The notes: generated from the sequence alone by a model not told the origin. A stretch of 30,637 nucleotides of DNA from Mycoplasmatota bacterium (GCA_023132365.1 JAGLYJ010000007.1:1-30637), one strand, 5' to 3'; shown: positions 23,409 to 30,637, numbered from the stretch's first letter. Translations and numbers: made by a program.

Positions 23409-24488
23409 ATGGCATATTTGGAATTAGCTGCACTTAAAAAAGTGTATGGGAAAGATATTGAAGCAGTAAAGAGTTTTAATCTAAAAGTAGATAAAGAAGA
23501 ATTCATTGTTTTTCTTGGTCCTTCGGGATGCGGTAAATCAACAATAATGAGAATGATTGCTGGACTTGAATCTGTAACTGAAGGTAATATTCTACTTGAG
23601 GGTGAATCGATAATTGATTATCAGCCTAAAGACCGAGGAATTTCTATGATTTTTCAGAGTTATGCTGTATGGCCACACATGACAGTTTATGATAATGTTG
23701 CCTATGCACTTAAACTAAGAAAAATATCAAAAGAACAGATAGATAAAACTGTAAAAGAGGTAGCGAAGATAAGCGATATTTATCAGTATCTAAATCGTTA
23801 TCCAAATAATCTATCAGGTGGACAACGTCAAAGGGTTGCAGTAGCAAGAGCAATTGCAATAAAGCCCAAACTTTTCCTAATGGATGAACCCTTATCAAAT
23901 TTAGATGCGAAATTAAGAGTTTCTATGAGAACAGATTTAAAGAGGATTCATCAAGAATTAAAAACAACTTCAATTTTTGTAACACATGATCAGTCTGAAG
24001 CTTTAAGTTTAGCTGATAGAATTGTTGTAATGAATCATGGATATATTGAGCAAATTGGGACACCAAACGAGATTTATCATGATAGTGAATCAATGTTTGT
24101 TGCAAAATTCATAGGATCACCACCTTCAAACTTTTTAACAGTAAAAGTTAAAGAAAGAGAAGATAAAATATTTGTTATACATAGTGATTTTGAACTAGAA
24201 GTTAAAAACAAATATAAAAAAGCTCTAAAAAATAAATATATAAATAAAGAAATCATACTTGCAGTGCGTCCAGAGAATTTTACTATAAATAAAAAAGGAA
24301 TATTAAAAGTAAAATGCAATATAATTGAACCTCAAGGATCACATGTTGTTATAAATATATTTGTTGGTGGAGAAGAAATCAAAGTAGTTTCAAATATTTT
24401 AACTCTTAAAACAAATGAAGAAATAGATTTAGGATTCAGTGAAAAAATAGCATTCTTTGACATAGAAACGGAAAAGAGAATTAGATAA
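23409..24488 (+). CDS. ABC transporter ATPase, MsmX/MalK/UgpC type
   Basis: The 359-residue ATPase has Walker A GPSGCGKST (37-45), the Q-loop in IFQSYAVWPHMTV (Gln83), the signature LSGGQRQRVAVARA (from 135), Walker B LFLMDEPLSNLD (Asp159-Glu160), and the switch His in VTHDQSEALSLADR (His193). A C-terminal TOBE/regulatory region starts near 240 (AVRPENFTI), as in sugar importers. It powers the two permeases. AGGTGAGAGGAG upstream of ATG 23409 is the ribosome binding site. A strong terminator follows. Confidence 0.93.
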   Translation: MAYLELAALKKVYGKDIEAVKSFNLKVDKEEFIVFLGPSGCGKSTIMRMIAGLESVTEGNILLEGESIIDYQPKDRGISMIFQSYAVWPHMTVYDNVAYALKLRKISKEQIDKTVKEVAKISDIYQYLNRYPNNLSGGQRQRVAVARAIAIKPKLFLMDEPLSNLDAKLRVSMRTDLKRIHQELKTTSIFVTHDQSEALSLADRIVVMNHGYIEQIGTPNEIYHDSESMFVAKFIGSPPSNFLTVKVKEREDKIFVIHSDFELEVKNKYKKALKNKYINKEIILAVRPENFTINKKGILKVKCNIIEPQGSHVVINIFVGGEEIKVVSNILTLKTNEEIDLGFSEKIAFFDIETEKRIR

Positions 24489-24495
24489 TTATATT

Positions 24496-24523
24496 AAAAG
24501 AGGGTGTTGTCACCCTCTTTTTA
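24496..24523 (+). terminator. terminator of the ABC transporter operon
   Basis: A perfect 11-bp stem, AAAAGAGGGTG (24496-24506) and CACCCTCTTTT (24511-24521), has the loop TTGT and extra Ts. Confidence 0.88.
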
Positions 24524-24537
24524 TTTCATATTCAATA

Positions 24538-24565
24538 TGTTATAATCGGTATAGAAAAGAGGTGA
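24538..24565 (+). promoter_or_regulatory. extended -10 promoter and ribosome binding site of the CdaR-type regulator
   Basis: TG-T-TATAAT (24538-24546) is an extended -10. AGAGGTGAT (24557-24565) is a ribosome binding site eight bases before ATG 24574, which makes that ATG a better start than the in-frame GTG at 24562. Confidence 0.6.
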
Positions 24566-24573
24566 TTATTTTC

Positions 24574-25695
24574 ATGGAAATCAGTACAAGACACGCCAAT
24601 GAGATTATCAAAAATTTAAAAAGTGTTATTAATGAAGATATAAATTTTATTTCGCCTGATGGAACTATTATTGCAAGTTCAGATGAAGAAAGAGTTGGTA
24701 ATTTTCACGAAGGGGCAACAATTGTTGCCAAAACAGGAGAGCCACTGATTATTAAGAGTAGTTCAGCGTATGAAGGTGCTAAAATAGGAATTAATCTTCC
24801 AGTATATTTTGAACAGGATTTAATAGCGATTGTGGGAATTACAGGTATTGAAAAGGAAATAACTCAATTTTCTAATATTATTGTTAAGATGTCAGAAATA
24901 TTAATTAAAGAACAATTTTTGAATACTCAAAAACAATTTAAGAGAGAAAACAATCGAATTATAATGGAATTAGTTACTAAAGATAAAACTCTTATAGAGG
25001 ATATTTCAAAAAAAATGAATCAATTAGGTTATGACTCGAATAGTTTCTCTTTTTTTGCAGTATGTGAGCTTGATCATTTTGATTCGTCGAATATTGAAGT
25101 GTCAAATTTAATATATAATAGTATTGAGAAAAGAGTTCATTATCATGATCTAGTTGCAAGATTTCAAAACAAATTTTTAATATTAACTCAACTTACTGAT
25201 GTTAAAAGGTTTATTAAGAAGGTTAATACAATAAAAACATATGTTGAAAAAAAATATGAAATCGGAATTACAGTAGGTATTTCTGAAAAAATAAATAGTG
25301 AAACAGATATTAAGAATGCATTTAAACAGGCAGATACAGTAGTTGAACTTGCTATTAACAAGAGGAGTAGAGAAATAAAACAATTTGACTCATCATCACT
25401 AGAATTCTTATTCTTTGGATTTTCAAGTCATGTTACTAATAATTTTTCTAATCGTATTTTAGTTAATTTTTCTGAAGGAGAAAGTGAGGATGCAACTAAT
25501 TTAATTCAAAAATATATAAAAAATAATGGCTCGATTATACGTGCTAGCAAAGAATTATATATTCATAAGAACACATTGCAATATCGTTTAAATAAGATTT
25601 GGAAAGTTACAGGATATAATCCAAGAGAATTGAAGGATTTAATAATACTATATATAGCTTTAGAATTAGGTAAGGATGAATATAAAAACAACTAG
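24574..25695 (+). CDS. CdaR-family transcriptional regulator (sugar-diacid/glycerate sensing)
   Basis: The 373-residue protein has three parts. The N-terminal ~130 residues match the sugar-diacid-recognition domain (STRHANEIIKNLKSVINED, INFISPDGTIIASSD, YEGAKIGINLPVYFEQDLIAIVGITG). A central GGDEF-like/PucR middle region follows. The C-terminus is a PucR-type helix-turn-helix (317-373: ASKELYIHKNTLQYRLNKI). E. coli CdaR controls glucarate/galactarate genes, including the glycerate kinase garK, and responds to glycerate-related acids. In this locus, between a glycosyl-glycerate transporter and upstream of nothing else related, it is the obvious regulator of the kinase, phosphorylase and transporter operons. 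Its binding site is not identified here. Confidence 0.88.
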   Translation: MEISTRHANEIIKNLKSVINEDINFISPDGTIIASSDEERVGNFHEGATIVAKTGEPLIIKSSSAYEGAKIGINLPVYFEQDLIAIVGITGIEKEITQFSNIIVKMSEILIKEQFLNTQKQFKRENNRIIMELVTKDKTLIEDISKKMNQLGYDSNSFSFFAVCELDHFDSSNIEVSNLIYNSIEKRVHYHDLVARFQNKFLILTQLTDVKRFIKKVNTIKTYVEKKYEIGITVGISEKINSETDIKNAFKQADTVVELAINKRSREIKQFDSSSLEFLFFGFSSHVTNNFSNRILVNFSEGESEDATNLIQKYIKNNGSIIRASKELYIHKNTLQYRLNKIWKVTGYNPRELKDLIILYIALELGKDEYKNN

Positions 25696-25797
25696 CAACT
25701 GTTGTTCTATTTCAAAATAATTATTTCATAATTAAAATGTATTAATTTAGAAGTAGTGTTTCACAAATGAAGTAAGGATAAATAAGGGAGTATTAAT

Positions 25798-26673
25798 ATG
25801 ATAATGTTTTTAAAACCAATATTTATTGATAAAGTTTGGGGCGGGAATAAATTAAAAAAGTTATTTAATTATAATACTAGTAATAATTGTGGTGAGGTTT
25901 GGGGAATAAGTGCTCATAAAAATGGAGAAAGCACTATTCTAAATGGGTATTTTAAAGGGTATAAGCTTTCTCAATTATTTAATAAACATAGAGAATTGTT
26001 TGGAAACTATAAGGGAGAAGAGTTTCCAATTTTAGTGAAAATAATTAATGCTAAAAAAGATTTGAGTATTCAAGTACATCCTAACGATAACCAAGCTAAA
26101 AAATATGATTCATTAGGAAAAACAGAATGTTGGTATATTATTGATTCTGAAAAAGATACTGAAATTATTATTGGACATCATGCAAAAACAAAAGAAGAGT
26201 ATGTTAATTTAATTAATGAAGGGAATTACACAAAACTATTAAATAAATTCAAAATACAAAATGGAGATTATTTTTACATTGATTCTGGAACAATTCATGC
26301 AATATGTAGTAATACAATATTATTAGAAGTTCAACAATCCTCAGATATTACTTTTAGAGTTTTTGATTATAAGCGCTTAGATTTTAACAATAAGTTGAGG
26401 ACTTTACATATTAAAGAATCAGTTGAATGTGTTAATATCCCTGACAATGTGGTTAGAAGACAACATAATAATGAATTTTTTAGTTATGAACTTGTGGATG
26501 TATTTGAGGAGAGAGTCTGTAAAGCTCATCAACATGGAGATTATATTGTTATATTAGAGGGGATAGGAAAGATTAATGATATGGAGTGTAAAGCGGGAGA
26601 TTTTATTATGATATCTTCGCAATATGCATATCATTTGTATGGAAATTTAATAATTCAAAAAACTTGGTTTTAG
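25798..26673 (+). CDS. manA: mannose-6-phosphate isomerase, class I
   Basis: The 291-residue cupin enzyme interconverts mannose 6-phosphate and fructose 6-phosphate. The Zn ligands are visible: IQVHPND (Gln and His), KTECWYI (Glu) and DSGTIHAI (His). The opening KPIFIDKVWGGNKL and the end (HQHGDYIVILEG...) are typical of the short Firmicutes form. AGGGAG lies upstream of ATG 25798; an in-frame ATG at 25804 is a possible alternative. It is about 100 bases after the CdaR-type gene and probably separate. If the imported solute were mannosylglycerate, this enzyme would be the entry point for the mannose, so it bears on the substrate question. Confidence 0.9.
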   Translation: MIMFLKPIFIDKVWGGNKLKKLFNYNTSNNCGEVWGISAHKNGESTILNGYFKGYKLSQLFNKHRELFGNYKGEEFPILVKIINAKKDLSIQVHPNDNQAKKYDSLGKTECWYIIDSEKDTEIIIGHHAKTKEEYVNLINEGNYTKLLNKFKIQNGDYFYIDSGTIHAICSNTILLEVQQSSDITFRVFDYKRLDFNNKLRTLHIKESVECVNIPDNVVRRQHNNEFFSYELVDVFEERVCKAHQHGDYIVILEGIGKINDMECKAGDFIMISSQYAYHLYGNLIIQKTWF

Positions 26674-26948
26674 TACATTAGAAAATATTATTTAGATAGA
26701 GTGTTCATTTAGAATGATAATTTGCAATTACTATAATACAATGAACAGTACTAAAAATTTGTTTGTATAGTTATTTTCGAGGGGTGCAATTTTGAATAAT
26801 GCCAAATTGATAATGCATTATATATTTTAGGATTAGTTGTTACAATAAAAATAGAATTTTTAGTTCTTTTGATTTTTAAATTCACCAGATAAAATCAATT
26901 GAAAGTTGTGGCTTTAGCTAGTTTTATAACCTATCCATCATTGAATTT

Positions 26949-26984
26949 GATACGGGTACGCCTCAGGGACTCTCAGCTCCACCA
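26949..26984 (+). repeat. 36-bp dispersed repeat, copy 7
   Basis: Full copy with CGCCTCAGGGACT in the middle and the exact CAGCTCCACCA end. The IS3 left end begins nine bases downstream, the same spacing as copy 3. Confidence 0.86.
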
Positions 26985-26992
26985 AATTTACC

Positions 26993-27078
26993 TGAAATAG
27001 CTTTCATAAGTTGGAGACATGGTATACTAACCAAACCACTCTGATGAAGGGAGCTATTTTTTTTATGAGATTAACACT
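26993..27078 (+). mobile_element. IS3-family left-end remnant (copy C)
   Basis: Same order as the other two: TGAAATAGCTTTC, AAGTTGGAGACATGG, TATACTAACCA, CACTCTGATGAAGGG and AGCTATTTTTTT, then ATG and about five codons (MRLTL) before similarity ends. Only the tip of the element remains. Confidence 0.65.
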
Positions 27079-27104
27079 TATTAACAATTATAGTTTAAAA
27101 AACC

Positions 27105-27134
27105 TTGACATTTAATGTTAACCTGGTGTACAAT
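27105..27134 (+). promoter_or_regulatory. MarR gene promoter with overlapping operator
   Basis: TTGACA (27105-27110), 18 bases, TACAAT (27129-27134). GTTAACCTGGTGTAC (27117-27131) overlaps the -10 and differs at three positions from the perfect palindrome found before the next gene. A MarR dimer here would block its own promoter. Confidence 0.75.
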
Positions 27135-27149
27135 AAATGTGGTGATAAA

Positions 27150-27611
27150 ATGAAAAGTTATGAAAATGTAATTGCATTGTATTTTAAATCATTAGAAGCA
27201 TTTAAAGAATTTGAAAGAATTCCGAGAAAATTTGGTACTGGTGATTTATTGTATCATTCTGAAATACACACTTTACAGGCAATTGGAAGCCATATAAAAA
27301 TAAATCTTACTGACTTATCAGAACGATTGAATATTTCAAAAAGTGGAACTTCAAAATTTATTGCCAAATTGCTTAAGAAAAATTTAATTACTAAGAGTAA
27401 ATTATTTAATAATAATAAAGAAGTTGTTTTCGCGCTTACAGAAAAGGGCACCATTGCTTATAATGCACATGAAAAATTTAGTAAAAAGACTTTTGAATCA
27501 ATATATAATCTTTTATCACATCTTGAAGATGATCAAATTGAATTTTTAGAATCATTCTTAGTTGATTTGGTATTGTGCGCAGAAAAATTAAACAATAAAG
27601 ACTTGAATTAA
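27150..27611 (+). CDS. MarR-family transcriptional regulator
   Basis: The 153-residue protein has the winged-helix layout of MarR regulators: a first long helix, then SEIHTLQAIGSHIKINLTDLSERLNISKSGTSKFIAKLLKKNLI (helix-turn-helix) and the wing KSKLFNNNKEVVFALTEKG. The upstream in-frame TTG at 27105 is the -35 hexamer, not a start; ATG 27150 with GTGGTGAT before it is preferred. MarR proteins usually repress themselves and a neighbour and release DNA on binding a small phenolic or lipophilic ligand. The matching operators at 27117 and 27666 mark the membrane protein that follows as the likely target. Confidence 0.9.
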   Translation: MKSYENVIALYFKSLEAFKEFERIPRKFGTGDLLYHSEIHTLQAIGSHIKINLTDLSERLNISKSGTSKFIAKLLKKNLITKSKLFNNNKEVVFALTEKGTIAYNAHEKFSKKTFESIYNLLSHLEDDQIEFLESFLVDLVLCAEKLNNKDLN

Positions 27612-27665
27612 ATCAATATTTAATTAGACAGCAGAAACATGCTGTTTAAAAAATATATAAATAAA

Positions 27666-27680
27666 GTTAACCAGGTTAAC
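27666..27680. promoter_or_regulatory. palindromic MarR-type operator
   Basis: GTTAACC-A-GGTTAAC is a perfect 15-bp palindrome, four bases before the ribosome binding site AAGGAG (27684-27689) of the membrane protein gene. It repeats the site in the MarR promoter. Confidence 0.75.
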
Positions 27681-27697
27681 AATAAGGAGTGATGTTT

Positions 27698-28387
27698 ATG
27701 ATAAGTTCACAAGATTGGTGGAATGTAATTCGAAATTATGGTCAAAGTATTTATCCAACTCAAATAATTGTAATGATAATTGGAATTGTTGCAGTAATAT
27801 TTCTGTTGTTTGGTTCGAAAACAAAATCAAATATGTTAATGAAGGCATATTTAGGCCTATGTAATCTTTGGATAGGTGGTGGTTTTTTTATCATTCTAGG
27901 TAAAGGATTCCCATCACCATTAAAACAAATTCAGGGGATGTTGTTTATCGCTATTGGTATTCTTTTTATAGTTGATATATTTACAGAAAAATCCGATTTG
28001 ACATTTCATAAATGTGGATTAAGAAAGTGGGCAACAATTGGTTTTCTTCTTATTGTCTTTTGTTATCCTCTTTTAGGTATTATATTTGGGCGTTCAATAG
28101 ATGAACTTATTTTTCCAGGAACATTCCCTTGTGCAACAGCAGCGTTAGCTTTAATACTTTTAACCAACTCGCACAGAAAAGTAAATATACCATTATATAT
28201 TCTTCTGTTAATATGGGCTATTCCTTTTCCTCCCCTTATTCAAATTCCTCAGTTTCATGTTTATGAAGATAGTATTATGTTTGTAATAGGAATTTATGCA
28301 TTAACAGTTTTTATAGTGTCAGCTATTAGATCAAGAAAAACAATATATTTAAACAATAAAAAAAATGAATCCTTAAATATAGAGTAA
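27698..28387 (+). CDS. polytopic membrane protein, probable MarR target
   Basis: 229 residues with about seven hydrophobic helices (for example IIVMIIGIVAVIFLLFG, LGLCNLWIGGGFFIILG and WATIGFLLIVFCYPLLGII). ATG 27698 is chosen because it lies eight bases from AAGGAG; upstream GTG and ATG codons overlap or crowd that site. The opening WWNVIRNYGQSIYPTQ recalls DUF6064-type membrane proteins, but this is from memory. No transport motif is recognised. The operator just before it suggests its level is controlled by the MarR protein. Confidence 0.7.
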   Translation: MISSQDWWNVIRNYGQSIYPTQIIVMIIGIVAVIFLLFGSKTKSNMLMKAYLGLCNLWIGGGFFIILGKGFPSPLKQIQGMLFIAIGILFIVDIFTEKSDLTFHKCGLRKWATIGFLLIVFCYPLLGIIFGRSIDELIFPGTFPCATAALALILLTNSHRKVNIPLYILLLIWAIPFPPLIQIPQFHVYEDSIMFVIGIYALTVFIVSAIRSRKTIYLNNKKNESLNIE

Positions 28388-28706
28388 TTACGGATAGTTT
28401 TATAATAATTCTAGATAGAATTAGGAGAATAGATTATAAAATGCCTGGGAATATTAATTGGATTGTTGAATTGGATTGGTATGGTTTTTGAACAGGGGTC
28501 ATCAATATATATGCAGATAGATAACTGTACTTTATATTATAAATAGTATATTAATAAAAAATAGAATCAAAACTCTCTTTTTTATATATGTTTTTGTCTG
28601 CATATAGAATCATAAACATGCTTAACTAATTTATAATAAATTATGAATTATTATAGCAATAAAGAATATGTTATAATAATTATATAGAAGATATTATTGA
28701 GGTGAT
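28388..28706. other. gene-free stretch with a distant inverted pair and a promoter
   Basis: A short open run near 28440-28500 (LGILIGLLNWIGMVFE) could be debris of a membrane protein. TATATGCAGA near 28508 and TCTGCATATA near 28597 are perfect inverted copies about 80 bases apart. TG-T-TATAAT (28669-28677) is an extended -10 for the next gene. Confidence 0.45.
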
Positions 28707-28709
28707 TTG

Positions 28710-29039
28710 ATGTTTATTTTAGAGTTTTTACTAACTATATTCTATTTCCTTGTTATTATTTTAATAATAGCAATAGTTCTTGCGATAGCAATTCCTTTTG
28801 GTATTTTATTTCTAGTTTATTGGATATTATTTAGAAGTTGGAAAAGAAGTAGTAAATCCAAGAAAATTATTGTTAATAAATCTAAATTTAATCCAAAAGA
28901 TATAAAAAATATTATAAGTAAAGCAATTAAGAATAGAAAAAGTAATGTTGAATCAGAAGAATTAGAAAACGATATTGGTGAGTATATAGAAAAAGCACTT
29001 GAGTCATCAAATATTGAAGTAGAAAATAAAGATAATTAA
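28710..29039 (+). CDS. small single-pass membrane protein of unknown function
   Basis: 109 residues. One long N-terminal hydrophobic region (about 1-42, possibly two close helices) ends in a basic WKRSSKSKK anchor. A charged tail of ~55 residues follows, rich in Lys, Asn and Glu, probably helical and cytoplasmic (SKAIKNRKSNVESEELENDI). ATG 28710 follows GAGGTGAT (28699-28706). The family is not recognised. Confidence 0.6.
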   Translation: MFILEFLLTIFYFLVIILIIAIVLAIAIPFGILFLVYWILFRSWKRSSKSKKIIVNKSKFNPKDIKNIISKAIKNRKSNVESEELENDIGEYIEKALESSNIEVENKDN

Positions 29040-29070
29040 AAACCATGCAGCTTAATAGAAAATATATCAT

Positions 29071-29100
29071 AAGATATCAGTGATTTGCTGATGTCTTTTT
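29071..29100 (+). terminator. terminator of the small membrane protein gene
   Basis: AAGATATCAG (29071-29080) pairs with CTGATGTCTT (29088-29097, one G-U) over a seven-base loop, with Ts following. Confidence 0.75.
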
Positions 29101-29212
29101 TATATTTCTTATAATACGAAAATTTCAATAATTTAATAATAATTTAATAATTTAAATATATTGAGATAATAAGTATCTTCTATAATATATAAGTAGATAA
29201 GAGGGGTATTTT

Positions 29213-29872
29213 ATGAAAAATTATAGAAAATTAGCAATTTTTGCTGGGGCAGGGTTTATACTAGCAATAATATTTGGGGCAATTGGGTTGGCGTTAACAG
29301 AGGTACATATTCAAGACTTAGATTTTACAGTTATATCAAATAATGAGAACTCTATTAAAATAGGTGCAATGTTAACCATGTTTATGTCACTTAGTGTAAT
29401 GATGATATCATTAGCATTTTATCCTGTATTAAAGAAAACACATCCTAGTTTAGCGTTAGGATATGTAGGATTAAGATTTATTGAAGGCTTCATCTTTATT
29501 GTTTCTTCAGTAATATTACTTACTTTAATTACTTTATCAAAAGGTTATACTGATATATCTTTTATAAGTAATACCGGTCGAATACTATTGGATATTAGAG
29601 ATTGGCTAGGGCATGTTTCTCTAGACATGGTAGTATTTAGTGTCGCAGCATTAATTCTTTATTATATTTTATACAAAACTAGATTAGTACCAAGATGGCT
29701 TTCTATTTGGGGATTAGCAGCAAGCATAATATATATGTCTGCATCATATATGGTTTTATTTGGATTTGAACCTTTATCACCTATATATATTGCGATGAAT
29801 ATTCCACTTGCTTTAAATGAAATAGTTTTAGGAATTATATTGATTGCAAAAGGATTTAATAGAACTGCATAG
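29213..29872 (+). CDS. DUF4386-family membrane protein
   Basis: 219 residues with six hydrophobic helices. RLVPRWLSIWGLAAS (about residues 155-170) and IPLALNEIVLGIILIAKGFN at the C-terminus are characteristic of the DUF4386 family, as is GYVGLRFIEGF in the middle. The function of the family is not known; it sits in the cytoplasmic membrane. GAGGGG precedes ATG 29213. It has its own terminator and no evident operon partner. Confidence 0.8.
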   Translation: MKNYRKLAIFAGAGFILAIIFGAIGLALTEVHIQDLDFTVISNNENSIKIGAMLTMFMSLSVMMISLAFYPVLKKTHPSLALGYVGLRFIEGFIFIVSSVILLTLITLSKGYTDISFISNTGRILLDIRDWLGHVSLDMVVFSVAALILYYILYKTRLVPRWLSIWGLAASIIYMSASYMVLFGFEPLSPIYIAMNIPLALNEIVLGIILIAKGFNRTA

Positions 29873-29901
29873 GAAGTTACAATTCAAAATATTACAATGA
29901 G

Positions 29902-29928
29902 TCGCTATCTAAATGATAGTGATTTTTT
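29902..29928 (+). terminator. terminator of the DUF4386 gene
   Basis: TCGCTATC (29902-29909) pairs with GATAGTGA (29915-29922, one G-U) over a five-base loop, followed by six Ts. Confidence 0.75.
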
Positions 29929-29979
29929 GATTATATATATTATGGATATTTTAGTTATAAACATTAAACAATAAAAAAA

Positions 29980-30031
29980 TATCGATAAACGATAAAAAAG
30001 TGTTGACAAACATAAATTAATAGTGTATTAT
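29980..30031 (+). promoter_or_regulatory. promoter of the DUF2975 gene with upstream palindrome
   Basis: TTGACA (30003-30008), 17 bases, TATTAT (30026-30031). Just upstream is TATCG-ATAAA-CGATA (29980-29994), a perfect 5+5 inverted repeat of the kind bound by small XRE regulators. DUF2975 genes are commonly followed by such a regulator gene, which would lie beyond the window. Confidence 0.7.
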
Positions 30032-30053
30032 GAATGTGTAAGGGGGGATAAAT

Positions 30054-30637
30054 ATGAGTAGAACATTTAATAAAAAATTCTTTGATTCAATGATTAAGGT
30101 AGTGCATATTTTCTTAAAGTGGAGTGTAAGAGCGATATACGTTTTATTGATTATAATTTTAGTAGGGTTTTTAGTAACACTATTTTTACCTGCTGATCTA
30201 TTTGATTTTAATTTAGAAAATCTTAAAAACATCGATATAGGAACAATAAACGTTTTGAATAGTATTAGTGATGGTGGATTAACAGGCATAGTAAATGCTA
30301 AAGAGATAATTCTATTATTAATATTTATGGCTGGAATAAATTTGTTTTTCTTTCAATTCATTCAAATTCAACTTCGTAAAATCATGAACAACATTAGAAA
30401 TAAAAGCCCATTCAATGAAAAAAATGCAAAGTTTTTAAAAGTTTTGGGAATTGCATTCTTAGTTTCTTCAGTTGTACTTCCATCAATAGGTGGATGGTTC
30501 TTTATGGATTTGGTAAATACTTTAAAAGTTTATGAAGCTACATTTAATTTTTCTATCCATTTTCAATCTGTATTGATGGGTGCGTTAATCTTGATTTTAG
30601 CTTATATCTTTGATTATGGAACATATTTGCAAGAAGA
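30054..30637 (+). CDS. DUF2975-family membrane protein (truncated by window end)
   Basis: The frame from ATG 30054 (AGGGGGG at 30041-30047) stays open to the last base. The visible ~194 residues have four hydrophobic helices (about 24-43, 83-100, 135-152 and 165-185). The middle IQLRKIMNNIRNKSPFNEKN and the end AYIFDYGTYLQEE match the DUF2975 family (YoaS-type). In that family a small Cro/CI-like regulator normally follows and controls the pair. Only a few residues should be missing. Function unknown. Confidence 0.8.
   Translation, partial: MSRTFNKKFFDSMIKVVHIFLKWSVRAIYVLLIIILVGFLVTLFLPADLFDFNLENLKNIDIGTINVLNSISDGGLTGIVNAKEIILLLIFMAGINLFFFQFIQIQLRKIMNNIRNKSPFNEKNAKFLKVLGIAFLVSSVVLPSIGGWFFMDLVNTLKVYEATFNFSIHFQSVLMGALILILAYIFDYGTYLQE

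Larger units (their letters stand above)
26674..27104. other. gene-free stretch: repeat copy 7 and IS left-end scar
   Basis: TGTTCATT (26703-26710) and AATGAACA (26740-26747) form an inverted pair soon after manA, too far apart for a good terminator. The 36-bp repeat (26949-26984) and an IS3 left-end remnant (26993-27078) follow. No gene is seen. Confidence 0.6.

Noticed and set aside
27105..27149. TTG 27105 as the MarR start
   Set aside because: Those bases are the -35 box and operator of the gene; ATG 27150 fits the family start.
30017..30289. Minus-strand open frame of 90 codons
   Set aside because: It lies antisense to the DUF2975 gene and has no recognisable domain.

Overview
The window is very AT-rich, uses the standard genetic code (TGA ends several intact genes, for example at 10439-10441, 18253-18255 and 23384-23386, and Trp is TGG), and has strong AGGAGG-type ribosome binding sites and Gram-positive lipoprotein and secretion signals. 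This fits a low-GC Firmicute or an Acholeplasma/Izemoplasma/Haloplasma-like member of the Mollicutes side. It does not fit a Mycoplasma or Spiroplasma, which read TGA as Trp. No rRNA, tRNA or CRISPR array was found.

Bases 1-15100 are a patchwork of intact genes and debris. Intact genes are a PD40 beta-propeller protein, a C39-like cysteine peptidase-like protein, two membrane proteins (one with a cytoplasmic XRE-type HTH domain), ornithine aminotransferase (minus strand), a secreted V8-like serine protease overlapping a small DUF3221-like protein, a phosphate uptake pair (DUF47/PhoU-like regulator plus PiT permease), and a HepT/MntA-type toxin-antitoxin pair whose antitoxin carries its own DNA-binding domain. 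Between them lie a radical-SAM/SPASM gene broken by frameshifts, VOC and GNAT pseudogenes, an unidentified pseudogene at the left edge, and IS3-family fragments. A 36-bp repeat ending in CAGCTCCACCA, like the 3' end of tmRNA, occurs six times in full in the window, always in the same orientation, and three copies sit immediately before an IS3-type left end.

Bases 15169-26673 are a carbohydrate region. A GT-B glycosyltransferase is followed by an apparent catabolic island: glycerate kinase, a GH13_18 phosphorylase of the YcjM/glucosylglycerate type, a lipoprotein solute-binding protein, two ABC permeases, an MsmX/MalK-type ATPase, and a CdaR-type regulator. I read this as a system that imports glucosylglycerate (or a close glycosyl-glycerate), splits it with phosphate into glucose 1-phosphate and D-glycerate, phosphorylates the glycerate into glycolysis, and senses glycerate through CdaR. 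Mannose-6-phosphate isomerase follows.

Bases 26674-30637 hold another repeat/IS scar, a MarR regulator and its probable target membrane protein linked by matching GTTAACC-N-GGTTAAC operators, a small one-helix membrane protein, a DUF4386 membrane protein, and a DUF2975 membrane protein that runs off the right edge. All assignments come from reading motifs in the sequence; no database search was run.
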